DNA of 64,000 bases from Algoriphagus lacus (GTDB lineage: Bacteria > Bacteroidota > Bacteroidia > Cytophagales > Cyclobacteriaceae), in assembly GCF_003583985.1 (NCBI RefSeq), contig NZ_QXML01000001.1:310001-374000 (forward strand), read 5' to 3'. The translations under genes and the position numbers were made by a program. Below are positions 34,383 to 43,115 of this stretch, piece by piece. Below the pieces are notes generated by a model. That model made no database searches and was not told the DNA's origin. It saw only the letters and a list, made by a program, of their open reading frames with translations. Each line of letters starts with the position of its first letter. The first letter of the stretch is position 1.

Positions 34383-35627
34383 ATGGATAGGTCTATTCGG
34401 TATAGGGTTTTGCTGTTTTTGGCAGTCAATTTTTGGGTTCTCCCAATCTTTTCCCAAGAAAAAAAGGTGGTATTCATCATTTTAGACGGGATTCCAGCCG
34501 ATTTAGTGGAGCGGGTGAACACCCCTAATCTGGACAGGATAGCGGCTGAAGGAGGATATACCCGGGCTTTCACCGGAGGAAAAAGGGGAGGTTATTCCGA
34601 AACTCCGACCATATCAGCGGTTGGATACAATAGTCTGATCACTGGCACTTGGGCCAATAAGCATAATGTATGGGGAAATGGGATCGAGGAGCCGAATTAC
34701 AACTACTGGACGATTTTCAGGTTTTTGAAGGAAGCCAGGCCTGAAGCGAAAACGGCGATTTTTTCAACCTGGTTGGACAATCGGACCAAGCTGATTGGAG
34801 AAGGATTGTCGGAATCCGGTCATCTGGAACTCGACTATCATTTTGATGGCTTTGAACTCGATACGATCACTTATCCACAAGACAAGGACAAGCGATACAT
34901 TTTAAATATCGACAATCTGGTTTCTTACGAAGCCGCACACTATTTGAAAACTTCCGGTCCGGATCTTAGCTGGGTTTACTTGGAATACACAGATGACATT
35001 GCACATCGGTTTGGAGATAGTCGGGAGATGGATCATGCGGTTCAGATCGCCGATGAGCAAGTCGGGAGAATCTGGGAAGCGGTTGAATACCGAATGAAAA
35101 ATCGGAAAGAAGACTGGTTGATTTTCATCACCACGGATCATGGTCGCACTCTTGAAGATGGCAAAGATCACGGAGGGCAATCTGATCGGGAGCGCGAAAT
35201 CTGGATGGTAACCAATGCCGGGAACCTCAATTTCTATTTCCAAAATGAGAAGCCTGCGATGGTGGATATCCTACCAACGATTTCGCGATTTATGGGTCTG
35301 AAAATTCCGCAGGAGCAAGAAATGGAGTTGGACGGAGTGCCCTTGATTGGACCAATTTCAATCACTCAGGCGGAGTTGAGCGAAACAGAGACCGAAATCA
35401 TCCTGACTTGGAAGCCGATGGAGGACCAGGGAAAAGTCGAAATATGGATGAGCAGGGACAATAAATTCAAGACAACGGGTCAACCCGATTCCTATTCCTT
35501 GTTGGGTGAGGTGGAGATTTCATCTGGAGAATTTCGGATCCAAAAAAATCAACTGACTGACGATTGGGCGAAGTTTCTGCTAAAAGGGAGGATGAATACA
35601 TTGAACTTGTGGACAGGAAAGGATTGA
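34383..35627 (+). CDS. Secreted alkaline phosphatase superfamily phosphodiesterase/nucleotide pyrophosphatase
   Basis: The 414-residue protein has a signal peptide (about 1-25, ending IFSQ) and an NPP-type phosphodiesterase domain. Zinc-site residues are seen in FIILDGIP (Asp), TPTISAVGYNSLITG (Thr nucleophile region), DDIAHRFGDS, TTDHGRT and DHGGQS, so the metal sites look complete. A C-terminal extension (about 320-400, WKPMEDQGKVEIWMSRD) may be a small beta domain. It diverges from the S9 peptidase gene by 57 bases and precedes the CE15-like gene by 86 bases. Confidence 0.88.
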   Translation: MDRSIRYRVLLFLAVNFWVLPIFSQEKKVVFIILDGIPADLVERVNTPNLDRIAAEGGYTRAFTGGKRGGYSETPTISAVGYNSLITGTWANKHNVWGNGIEEPNYNYWTIFRFLKEARPEAKTAIFSTWLDNRTKLIGEGLSESGHLELDYHFDGFELDTITYPQDKDKRYILNIDNLVSYEAAHYLKTSGPDLSWVYLEYTDDIAHRFGDSREMDHAVQIADEQVGRIWEAVEYRMKNRKEDWLIFITTDHGRTLEDGKDHGGQSDREREIWMVTNAGNLNFYFQNEKPAMVDILPTISRFMGLKIPQEQEMELDGVPLIGPISITQAELSETETEIILTWKPMEDQGKVEIWMSRDNKFKTTGQPDSYSLLGEVEISSGEFRIQKNQLTDDWAKFLLKGRMNTLNLWTGKD

Positions 35628-35713
35628 GAATTAGCCAGATGTTGCAGGTTTTAAATCTGGACCTTTGTAATTTGACCCTTCTCCATTTCCCCAAATCTTT
35701 TAACCTGAAACCC

Positions 35714-37054
35714 ATGAAGAAGCCCCTCCTGATCTTATTTTTTGGTGCAATTATCTGTTTGAATTCTTTTGCACAACTCTCCCAGCAAGCCCGGGACAGC
35801 ATCAACCGACTCAGTTCTGAAGATCATCAATTGATGATGAAACGATTGGGAATTACTTCACTTCGGCCCGGACCTTCGGGAAATCCAAGCGCACCAAATG
35901 CAGCAAATTCGGACGAGAGCAAAGCTTCTCCTTATACCGGTCTCCCGGATCCGCTGATTTTTGAAGATGGCTCTACCGTGAAAAACGCGATGGATTGGGA
36001 AAAGAGAAAGGCAGAAATCGCAGGACATTTTGACGAAGAAATCTACGGTCAACTTCCCAAAAATATTCCAGGGGTTACTTGGTTGGTTATTCAGGAGCGG
36101 GACAGCCTGATCGGAGATTTTCCGGTTAAAGTCAAATACCTGAAAGGACAGGTGGACAATTCTGGCTTTCCGGCGATTGAAGTTGCGATTGATCTCACAG
36201 TTACCACTCCGGCGACTTCTTCCAAGCCGGTTTCGATGGTTTTGGAATTCGGATGGAATTTTCCGGCTGGTTTTCAGCGTCCCGCACAAGTCGGACCTTC
36301 CTGGCAAGAGCAAGTGCTTGCCCAAGGATGGGGCTTTGCGATTATTATTCCGACAAGTTTTCAGGCGGATAGCGGCGCAGGACTTCGGGCAGGAATCATC
36401 GGCTTGGTAAACAAAGGGGAACCGAGAAAACTGAATGATTGGGGAACACTTCGAGCTTGGGCTTGGGGGGCAAGTCGAGCCATGGATTATCTGGAAACCG
36501 ACCCAAATGTGGACAGCAAGAGGGTTGTAATTGAAGGACTCAGTCGATATGGAAAAGCAGCATTGGTTGCGATGGTCGATGAACCCAGATTTGCAATGGG
36601 ATTGATAGGTTCGTCAGGTGCTGGAGGAGCGAAGATCTACCGGAGAGTGTTTGGGGAACAGGTGGAAAACCTGGCTTCTTCAGGTGAATACCATTGGTTT
36701 ACTCCGAATTTTATCAAATATGCCGGTCCCTTGACTCCAAATGATTTGCCCGTGGATGCACATGAAATGATTGCCCTTTGTGCGCCAAGACCAGTTTTTA
36801 TCAGTGTGGGTTCCCCGGAAGTGGAGGGAAACTGGATCGATGCCAAGGGAATGTTTGTTGCCGGAGTCCATGCCAGTCCAGTGTATGAGTTGCTGGGAAA
36901 AAAGGGTCTTCCAACGAATGAATTTCCTCCCATCAAGACCAATCTCGATTCAGGAGAAATCGCGTTTCGTCAGCACGAAGGAGGCCATACCGTCGGTCCC
37001 AATTGGCCATATTTTATTGAATGGGCAAAAAGGTATTTTGGGAAGGAAATTTGA
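35714..37054 (+). CDS. Secreted CE15-like glucuronoyl esterase / alpha-beta hydrolase
   Basis: I chose the ATG at 35714, which gives a signal peptide (about 1-20, ending NSFA). The frame is open 50 codons further upstream, into the preceding gene. The 446-residue protein resembles carbohydrate esterase family 15, which cuts ester bonds between lignin alcohols and glucuronoyl groups of xylan. The nucleophile motif is GLSRYGK (Ser277, Arg278) and the late His is in HEGGHTVGPNWP. Family members have G-x-S-R-x-G-K, often with Cys at x. Here it is Leu. LPTNEFPP and WAWGASRAMDYL also fit. It may act on plant or algal uronic acid esters. Confidence 0.85.
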   Translation: MKKPLLILFFGAIICLNSFAQLSQQARDSINRLSSEDHQLMMKRLGITSLRPGPSGNPSAPNAANSDESKASPYTGLPDPLIFEDGSTVKNAMDWEKRKAEIAGHFDEEIYGQLPKNIPGVTWLVIQERDSLIGDFPVKVKYLKGQVDNSGFPAIEVAIDLTVTTPATSSKPVSMVLEFGWNFPAGFQRPAQVGPSWQEQVLAQGWGFAIIIPTSFQADSGAGLRAGIIGLVNKGEPRKLNDWGTLRAWAWGASRAMDYLETDPNVDSKRVVIEGLSRYGKAALVAMVDEPRFAMGLIGSSGAGGAKIYRRVFGEQVENLASSGEYHWFTPNFIKYAGPLTPNDLPVDAHEMIALCAPRPVFISVGSPEVEGNWIDAKGMFVAGVHASPVYELLGKKGLPTNEFPPIKTNLDSGEIAFRQHEGGHTVGPNWPYFIEWAKRYFGKEI

Positions 37055-37138
37055 ATTTCAGTTTGGTAGAGAATGAATTTTCCCCCTCAAATAAAAGATG
37101 CTGAGGATTAGTTTTTCCAATAGCAAAAAGGGTTTGGG

Positions 37139-37176
37139 CCAACCAAAAGAAGCTAAGCACAAGGGTTGGTTTTATC
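37139..37176 (+). terminator. Possible terminator after the esterase gene
   Basis: CCAACC (37139-37144) pairs with GGTTGG (37164-37169) over a 19-base loop, followed by TTTT. The stem is short, so support is weak. Confidence 0.35.
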
Positions 37177-37202
37177 TAATTTTTCTTTCCACTACTACCT
37201 GA

Positions 37203-39191
37203 TCATCTGTAGCCTTTCGAATAAGTTGTTCGATTTGTGGTCGACAAGCCACCCATTACTCCCTCTCTCCATGTTTCCACTATTAATCTTGGTTCCCAAG
37301 GCATTTCGGTTGGTTCTTCCAGCCATAATGTTTGGGTCATTTTGCTTTGATGCCACTCTCCATTTTTTGGATTTTGATAAGGGAAATGGGTAGTTATGAT
37401 CAATTTGTTTTCCTGCCATTTTGTGCTTGAAACAAGTGGTTTTTCATTGCGGCCCATATTTACAGAATTTTCAGTAACGGAACCATCAAGTGCATATCGA
37501 TAGGTGATTAAGGGCTGGACTTCTCTGGGAACGAATACGACCCGCTCTATTTCTAAATAATCGGCTCGGTGAAGAATGGAAATTTTTTCACCCCATCCGC
37601 TACCCAAGGAGGCTACTTTTGGCTTTTCCCCCCGATTAATAACGGACACTGTATTTAAGTCAGCAGTGGACCAACTTCCTGAAAAATCAGGGTTAGGCAG
37701 TGAAACAGAGCGGGTTTCGGCAGCTGCCCGATCGGTTCTTGAATAGGTCGGAATAAGACTACCTGAACCTGCAGGAGGAGGAAAGTAGGGGTCGGCTGCA
37801 TTGGCGCTTGCAGCAACTCTCGGATGTTGGATCAGGGATTTTTCATACTCATGTACGATCGAATCCATGATTCCAATTACCCAAGGGTAAAAATCTTTCA
37901 CATCAATTTCTTCTTGTGGATCCACCCGAAGGTCAAATAGTCTGACAAGATTGTCTGGTTCTGGATCGGGGATTTCGGTTTTAAAGTTGTACCATAACTT
38001 CCAGTCCCGCCATTTAACGGCCATCATATTGCCGCTTCGATTCATAATTAGAGTACTCTCCCGATTCGAGGTTTTTTGAGTCCCGGCTAAAAATGGTAGC
38101 TGATTTACTCCATCTAGGATCCGGTCAGTTGTAAGATTGCTGGGCACTCCCGCAGCAGCTGAGATCGTGGCAAACAAGTCGACTTCATGTACAATTTCAT
38201 TTGAAACCTGTCCCGCCGGAATACGTCCTGGCCAGCGCATAACAAATGGTGTACGAACTCCCCCTTCCATGGCCGAATTATAATAGCCACGCCAAGGTCC
38301 GGAAGATCCTCTCCAGGGACGTCTCATCTCTGCACCATTGTCGGAGCACCAAATCACAATGGTATTTTTTTCTATGCCCAATCTCTTTAGCTCGGCTAAT
38401 ATCAAGCCCACATTGTAATCTACATCAGCCATTGAATCTCCCATATCTCCTGCTCCGGTAGTTCCGGATTTGTCGGGATGTGGCAAAGCTGGAAAATGAA
38501 GTTGTGTCATAGGGTAATACAGAAAGAACGGGGTTCCTTTTTCCGAATTTTTTCTGATAAAGTTAACCCCTCTCTCAGCTGCCTCACGGTCGATCGTACG
38601 TCTCGCCTCCAAATCAAAAGGCTTTACTTTCTTTGCTGTTTGTCCTGCTACACCTTCCCACACGTAGGGGGCTTCCTGTGTTTTCGGAAAACCTTTCATG
38701 GAAGTAAATTGAGAAAGATGGCTGGTGGCTGGGATTCCATACCATTCGTCAAACCCTTGATCAGTAGGTTCACGCTTGCCGAGCCATTGATTTCCGCCGA
38801 GATCCCATTTGCCAAAAAGTGCAGTCGCATATCCAACTGATTTGAGGTTTTCCGCTAGGGTAATTTCCCATAACGTAGTTCCAGCATAGTAATCATCTCC
38901 GGCGCGCGCTGCATAGCGACCTGTAAGTATTGCAATCCTTGAAGGAGTGCAGGAATACTCAACATTGAAGTTGGTTAAGCGAATACCTTCTTTGCCCAAA
39001 TTGTCAATATGAGGAGTCGGTACCCCACGAACACCGCCATAAGAATTTACCTCCCCCATTCCTATGTTGTCCGGAAAAATCAATACAATGTTTGGCCGGT
39101 TTTGCGAATAGGCAGGGAGAAAAGCGAGTAGAAATATACCCACTAAGGCCAGAGGCTTGATTTTATTGTAGAGGATATCTGAATTCAGCAT
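37203..39191 (-). CDS. Secreted sulfatase (arylsulfatase family) with C-terminal extra domain
   Basis: The 662-residue enzyme has a signal sequence (cleavage near residue 29, AYSQ) and a type I sulfatase domain. The formylglycine motif is CTPSR at 81-85 (Cys81), followed by LTGR. The first metal site is PDN (41-42), with Asn where many sulfatases have a second Asp, and WCSDNGAE is typical. An extra region at about 510-650 (SGSWSTADLNTVSV and a following beta-rich part) lies beyond the usual sulfatase end. Cys-type sulfatases need a formylglycine-generating enzyme encoded elsewhere. Substrate may be a sulfated polysaccharide, but this is open. Confidence 0.9.
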   Translation of the reverse strand: MLNSDILYNKIKPLALVGIFLLAFLPAYSQNRPNIVLIFPDNIGMGEVNSYGGVRGVPTPHIDNLGKEGIRLTNFNVEYSCTPSRIAILTGRYAARAGDDYYAGTTLWEITLAENLKSVGYATALFGKWDLGGNQWLGKREPTDQGFDEWYGIPATSHLSQFTSMKGFPKTQEAPYVWEGVAGQTAKKVKPFDLEARRTIDREAAERGVNFIRKNSEKGTPFFLYYPMTQLHFPALPHPDKSGTTGAGDMGDSMADVDYNVGLILAELKRLGIEKNTIVIWCSDNGAEMRRPWRGSSGPWRGYYNSAMEGGVRTPFVMRWPGRIPAGQVSNEIVHEVDLFATISAAAGVPSNLTTDRILDGVNQLPFLAGTQKTSNRESTLIMNRSGNMMAVKWRDWKLWYNFKTEIPDPEPDNLVRLFDLRVDPQEEIDVKDFYPWVIGIMDSIVHEYEKSLIQHPRVAASANAADPYFPPPAGSGSLIPTYSRTDRAAAETRSVSLPNPDFSGSWSTADLNTVSVINRGEKPKVASLGSGWGEKISILHRADYLEIERVVFVPREVQPLITYRYALDGSVTENSVNMGRNEKPLVSSTKWQENKLIITTHFPYQNPKNGEWHQSKMTQTLWLEEPTEMPWEPRLIVETWREGVMGGLSTTNRTTYSKGYR

Positions 39192-39294
39192 TGACTTATG
39201 GTTTTGTTCGGGATGCTTATGGAGTGAACCGATTTGCTGGAATTGAAAATACTATGATTGGATACTCTTTTTTGCCTGATTGTTCCTTGCCTCG

Positions 39295-40446
39295 TTATTT
39301 CCAGATCAAGGATTTGTCAATACTTGCAATCGTGGATCTACCGGTCAATGCCATGGCCATTTCAAATTCGGCTCTTAATATTTCCAAGGTTTTGGTAACA
39401 CCTTCAGCTCCACCCGAAGCCAAACCAAAACAGATCGGTTTACCTACCAAAACAGCATTGGCTCCCAGAGCAATCGCTTTTAAAACATCAGTGCCTCGTC
39501 TTATTCCTCCATCCATCAAAATCGGGATTCTCTTGTTGACTCGTTCTACAATTCTTGGTAAGACTTCAATCGTTGCTGGCACAGTATCTAAATTTCTGCC
39601 ACTGTGATTGGAAACGATAATGCCGGAAGCACCGATTTGAATTGCTTTTTCTGCATCATCAGGGTGTAGAATCCCTTTTAGCAAAACGGGCACTTTTGCA
39701 AAAGAAATTAACCATTCCATTTCCTTCCAGGTAAGTGGCATTTTCTGGATCATTTCCCCGTTTGCATAGGGAGCATTGACACCTTCCGGTAGTTTAAAAT
39801 TTACTCTTGCCTGACGGTTTCGAGCTCCTCCAACAGGTGTATCCACGGTAATACAAAGAGCGCGGCAACCAATGGATTCCGCTTTTTGAACCAGATTTTT
39901 GGTAAATTCTTTGTCGTCTCTCACATACAATTGAAACCAAAGTGGTTCACTTGCCACTTTTTTAATTTCCTCCAAAGGGGTGGTTGTAAATGAGCTAACG
40001 ACATAAATCGCTTCCGCTTTACTTGCCCCTCTGGCAGTTGCCAGTTCGCCTTCGGGATGCATGATTTTATGAAAGGCAGTTGGCGCAACTAGGATGGGAT
40101 AAGGCAGTTTGTGCCCAAAAAGTGTAACCGATGTATCCAGTGTGCTGACATCGTTGAGGACATTTGGGTTTAATTTTAAAGTGTCCAAAGCCTGCCTGTT
40201 CCATCGTACTGTGAATTCATCAGCTGCACCGCTGGCCACATATTCGTAGGCCATTTTGGTCATTTTCCCTTCGGCCATTTTCTCAAAATCAAACAAATTG
40301 ATGATTCCTGACAAGTCAACCGGTTCGCCGTTTATCAAAGGGAGTTGATCCTGAGCCATGGATTGACTTTGTCCCGCAAAAGGGACCATTAATCCTCCGG
40401 TTAATGCAGTGATTGTTTTGAGTAAATCCCGTCTCGATTGTTCCAT
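39295..40446 (-). CDS. FMN-dependent alpha-hydroxy acid dehydrogenase/oxidase with a Tat-type signal
   Basis: The 383-residue enzyme is of the lactate/glycolate oxidase family, which oxidises L-2-hydroxy acids with FMN. The active-site block is IIVSNHSGRNLD (about 277-288), with the FMN segments ILVAPTAFHK (about 115) and ILMDGGIRRGTDVLKA (about 308). Its N-terminus carries SRRDLLKTI (4-12) and a hydrophobic stretch ending near GQSQ, which is a twin-arginine signal. Most homologues are cytoplasmic or membrane-bound from the inside, so export is unusual. Electron acceptor is unknown. It is on the same strand as the sulfatase, 103 bases upstream of it. Confidence 0.9.
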   Translation of the reverse strand: MEQSRRDLLKTITALTGGLMVPFAGQSQSMAQDQLPLINGEPVDLSGIINLFDFEKMAEGKMTKMAYEYVASGAADEFTVRWNRQALDTLKLNPNVLNDVSTLDTSVTLFGHKLPYPILVAPTAFHKIMHPEGELATARGASKAEAIYVVSSFTTTPLEEIKKVASEPLWFQLYVRDDKEFTKNLVQKAESIGCRALCITVDTPVGGARNRQARVNFKLPEGVNAPYANGEMIQKMPLTWKEMEWLISFAKVPVLLKGILHPDDAEKAIQIGASGIIVSNHSGRNLDTVPATIEVLPRIVERVNKRIPILMDGGIRRGTDVLKAIALGANAVLVGKPICFGLASGGAEGVTKTLEILRAEFEMAMALTGRSTIASIDKSLIWK

Positions 40447-40679
40447 TTTGGGGGAATGATTTTGAATATGGGGTAAAAGAATTTCCTCTCTCGACCTGAT
40501 GAAAGTTATGGAAGAAACGCAAATCTTTTCCGCTTTCCAAAAGCTTAAAAATCAATGCTTCAGTATTGTCTCGCCATCCCTATTCATCAGCTGCAGGACA
40601 AAGGAAATCGCGGTATTTTGGTTCCAAATTGGTAAGCTTACTTTCCGCAGCTCCTATAAAATCAAATCCTCCCTAATCA

Positions 40680-40709
40680 AAAAAAAGAGCCGGTTTTTAG
40701 CCGGCTCCT
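40680..40709 (-). terminator. Terminator of the M28 peptidase gene
   Basis: On the minus strand GAGCCGG and CCGGCTC form a 7-base stem (plus 40687-40693 with 40702-40708), followed by eight T. It lies just past the peptidase stop. Confidence 0.8.
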
Positions 40710-40714
40710 GTGGG

Positions 40715-42259
40715 TTAATTCATTCCTCCCTTTCGGTTTGGAGATCTTTTGGATGGCCATTCTGTTGGTTCACCGGTTCGAGGATTGATTGGGATTCGTT
40801 GCTCTCGGGATACCAATTCAGGCTCTTCACAAGCCATATACACCAAAATTGCAGTTAGGATCACATTGCTTCTTACATCATCGAAAACGATTTTGTCATA
40901 GGTGTCCAAATTGGTGTGCCAAGTGTAATTGAAATAGCTCCAAGGTAAAGCGCTTAGATTGAAAGCAGGAACACCAGCAGCTACAAATGAAACATGGTCC
41001 GTACCGCCAGCTCCTGGATTTCCAGGGAATTCGGTTTTCAGGTCTTTCGTAATGTCTCTAGGCACTTTATTCAGCCAGCGACCGATGTACTCATAACTGT
41101 TAACATAGCCTTGGCCGGAAATGTTTGCGATTCGCCCTGTTCCGTTGTCTTGGTTAAAAAGGGCCTGAATTTTTCCAATCATCTCCGGATGATCTTCCAC
41201 AAAAGCTCGGGAACCGTTCAGTCCTTGCTCCTCCGAGCCCCAATGTCCAACCAAAATGGTTCGCTTTGGATTGGGATAAACTTGCTTAAGAACACGCATC
41301 ACTTCCATCATCAGAATGGTGCCGGTTCCGTTGTCAGTTGCTCCGGTTCCACCATCCCAAGAGTCAAAATGCGCGGAAAGCATTACATATTCGTCAGGCT
41401 TTTCGGTTCCTTTGATTTCTGCGATGGTATTATAGGTAGGCTGAACGCCGGTTTCTTTGGATTGGGCGTTGAGGTTGATTTGAGGCTTCTTGCCACTTTC
41501 TGCAAGTCTGAAAAGCAATCCATAATCTTCCAGGGAAATATCTACCGTTGGAACCTTCTTAGTGGATGCTGAGAAGATTTTATTTGCCCCAAAAGCGTTG
41601 GACCAATTGGAGGTAAGGATGCCCAAGGCACCGGCATTTTCAAGAGCTACCGGAAGTTGAGTTCTGTTCTTTCCTGTTGCTTGAAGTCTTTTCATCCAAG
41701 ATTCATTGATTTTGGTGCGCTCGGCTCGTATTTTTTCGATGGACTCAGGAGTCCCATGCTCATCCCAGTTGTAGTCAGGACGTCCGGTAATTTGAGGCAC
41801 GGAAATCATCACGTATTTGCCTTTTACTAATGGAAGCCATTTTTGAAAAGCAATTGAATCTGTGAATTCCGGAAGAACTATTACTTCGCCTTTAGCTCCA
41901 CCTTCAGGGGAGGAAGGGCTCCAAGCCAGTTGAGTTCCGGCAAGGGATTTGGTCCAGGGTGCAACCATGTCGATGTGGGTGATTCCTCTTTCCCATCCTC
42001 TCCATTCTCCCCATTTTTCATTGCGGGCCAGAATGCCCCAAGATTCATAAGTGGATACAGCAAGATCATGGGCTTTTTGCATCTGAGGCGAACCTACAAG
42101 ACGTGGTCCTACGCCGTCCATGATTTCGTGAGCCAACACTTCCAATTTGGAGTTTTCTGTGGCCTCTTTGATGATGGCATCGATGACTTCGTTTTGGGCC
42201 TGTACTTTGACAGATACCAAAAACAGCAGCCCGAGGCCATAGCGGTAGATTTTATTCAT
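40715..42259 (-). CDS. Secreted M28 family zinc peptidase with PA domain
   Basis: The 514-residue protein has a signal peptide (about 1-21, ending VQAQ), a protease-associated region (about 125-260) inserted before the catalytic core, and an M28 aminopeptidase/carboxypeptidase core. Zinc ligands are in LSAHFDSWDGGTGATDNGTG (His and Asp), GSEEQGLNGS (catalytic Glu-Glu), the following Asp in FNQDNGTG, and WHTNLDTYD (His). It resembles plasma glutamate carboxypeptidase-like enzymes. It probably digests peptides outside the inner membrane. Its own terminator separates it from the oxidase gene. Confidence 0.92.
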   Translation of the reverse strand: MNKIYRYGLGLLFLVSVKVQAQNEVIDAIIKEATENSKLEVLAHEIMDGVGPRLVGSPQMQKAHDLAVSTYESWGILARNEKWGEWRGWERGITHIDMVAPWTKSLAGTQLAWSPSSPEGGAKGEVIVLPEFTDSIAFQKWLPLVKGKYVMISVPQITGRPDYNWDEHGTPESIEKIRAERTKINESWMKRLQATGKNRTQLPVALENAGALGILTSNWSNAFGANKIFSASTKKVPTVDISLEDYGLLFRLAESGKKPQINLNAQSKETGVQPTYNTIAEIKGTEKPDEYVMLSAHFDSWDGGTGATDNGTGTILMMEVMRVLKQVYPNPKRTILVGHWGSEEQGLNGSRAFVEDHPEMIGKIQALFNQDNGTGRIANISGQGYVNSYEYIGRWLNKVPRDITKDLKTEFPGNPGAGGTDHVSFVAAGVPAFNLSALPWSYFNYTWHTNLDTYDKIVFDDVRSNVILTAILVYMACEEPELVSREQRIPINPRTGEPTEWPSKRSPNRKGGMN

Positions 42260-42338
42260 TGGATTTTAGTTTATGAGCTAAAAATAAATGAGGATCCCAT
42301 AATCCAGTCAACCGCTTATGGATATTTGAAAAATGGTC

Positions 42339-42914
42339 TTACAACGGCTTCACCACCTTACAGGGGTTGCCAAAGGCCAATACATCATCCGGAATGTCCT
42401 GGGTTACCACCGAGCCTGCTCCGATGGTAACATTGTTTCCAATGGTCACTCCGGGAAAAATTACCGAATTGCCTCCTATCCAAACGTTATCCCCGATAGC
42501 CACTGGCTTGGTTGAGGTATGATACCGAGAACTTTCTCCGTCTTTGTAAATGCGATCCGCGGCTTTGAGAGGATGTGTTGCAGTGTAGATTTGGACGTAA
42601 GGAGCTATTAGGCCGTTTTTTCCAATTTTGATCTTGTTGTCGTCCAAGAATAGGCAATTGGTGTTGACAAAGGTGTTTTCTCCGATTTCGATATTGACTC
42701 CATAATCGCAAAAAAAAGGAATTTCAATCCATACCCCTTTTTCCACTTTTCCCAAAAGCTGATTCAACAGATCCTTTCTCCTTTCCAAATCCCTGCTATC
42801 ACAGGTGTTGTGTTCTAAAATCAAAGCCCTTGCCCTATGGTAAAGCTCCAGCAATTCGGGATCTCGGGAGTCATAGGATTCTCCGTCCAGCATTTTTTGG
42901 TAGTTGGATTTCAT
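42339..42914 (-). CDS. Sugar O-acetyltransferase (maltose/galactoside acetyltransferase-like)
   Basis: This 191-residue trimeric left-handed beta-helix enzyme transfers acetyl from acetyl-CoA to sugars. The N-terminal YQKMLDGESYDSRDPELL block is the Mac domain, and hexapeptide repeats run from about 85 to 180 (YAPYVQIYTATHPL with the catalytic His, then GDNVWIGGNSVIFPGVTIG). Length and order fit Maa/LacA. It diverges from the ebo cluster by 201 bases, and a link with it is not implied. Confidence 0.93.
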   Translation of the reverse strand: MKSNYQKMLDGESYDSRDPELLELYHRARALILEHNTCDSRDLERRKDLLNQLLGKVEKGVWIEIPFFCDYGVNIEIGENTFVNTNCLFLDDNKIKIGKNGLIAPYVQIYTATHPLKAADRIYKDGESSRYHTSTKPVAIGDNVWIGGNSVIFPGVTIGNNVTIGAGSVVTQDIPDDVLAFGNPCKVVKPL

Positions 42915-43057
42915 GGATGAATTAAGTTGCTTTCTTAAAAGTAAAAATAAATCCTTCCCGCTTATTTGAGGAGCTTTAGGGAACTGAGTTGCAATCCGAT
43001 TATCTACGCTGATTTTTATCAGTAAACGCCCTTTTTCACACTCTTTGGTAAATTTCC

Positions 43058-43091
43058 TTTGGCATTTCTGTGGCTTTTGGACTTACTTTAG
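43058..43091 (+). promoter_or_regulatory. Possible promoter of the ebo operon
   Basis: TTTG at 43058-43061 and TACTTTAG at 43084-43091 (five of six fixed bases of TAnnTTTG) are separated by 22 bases, slightly long for this promoter class. The start point would be about 15-20 bases upstream of eboA. Confidence 0.35.
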
Positions 43092-43115
43092 ATTCTCTTC
43101 AACCCGGAGATAGAC

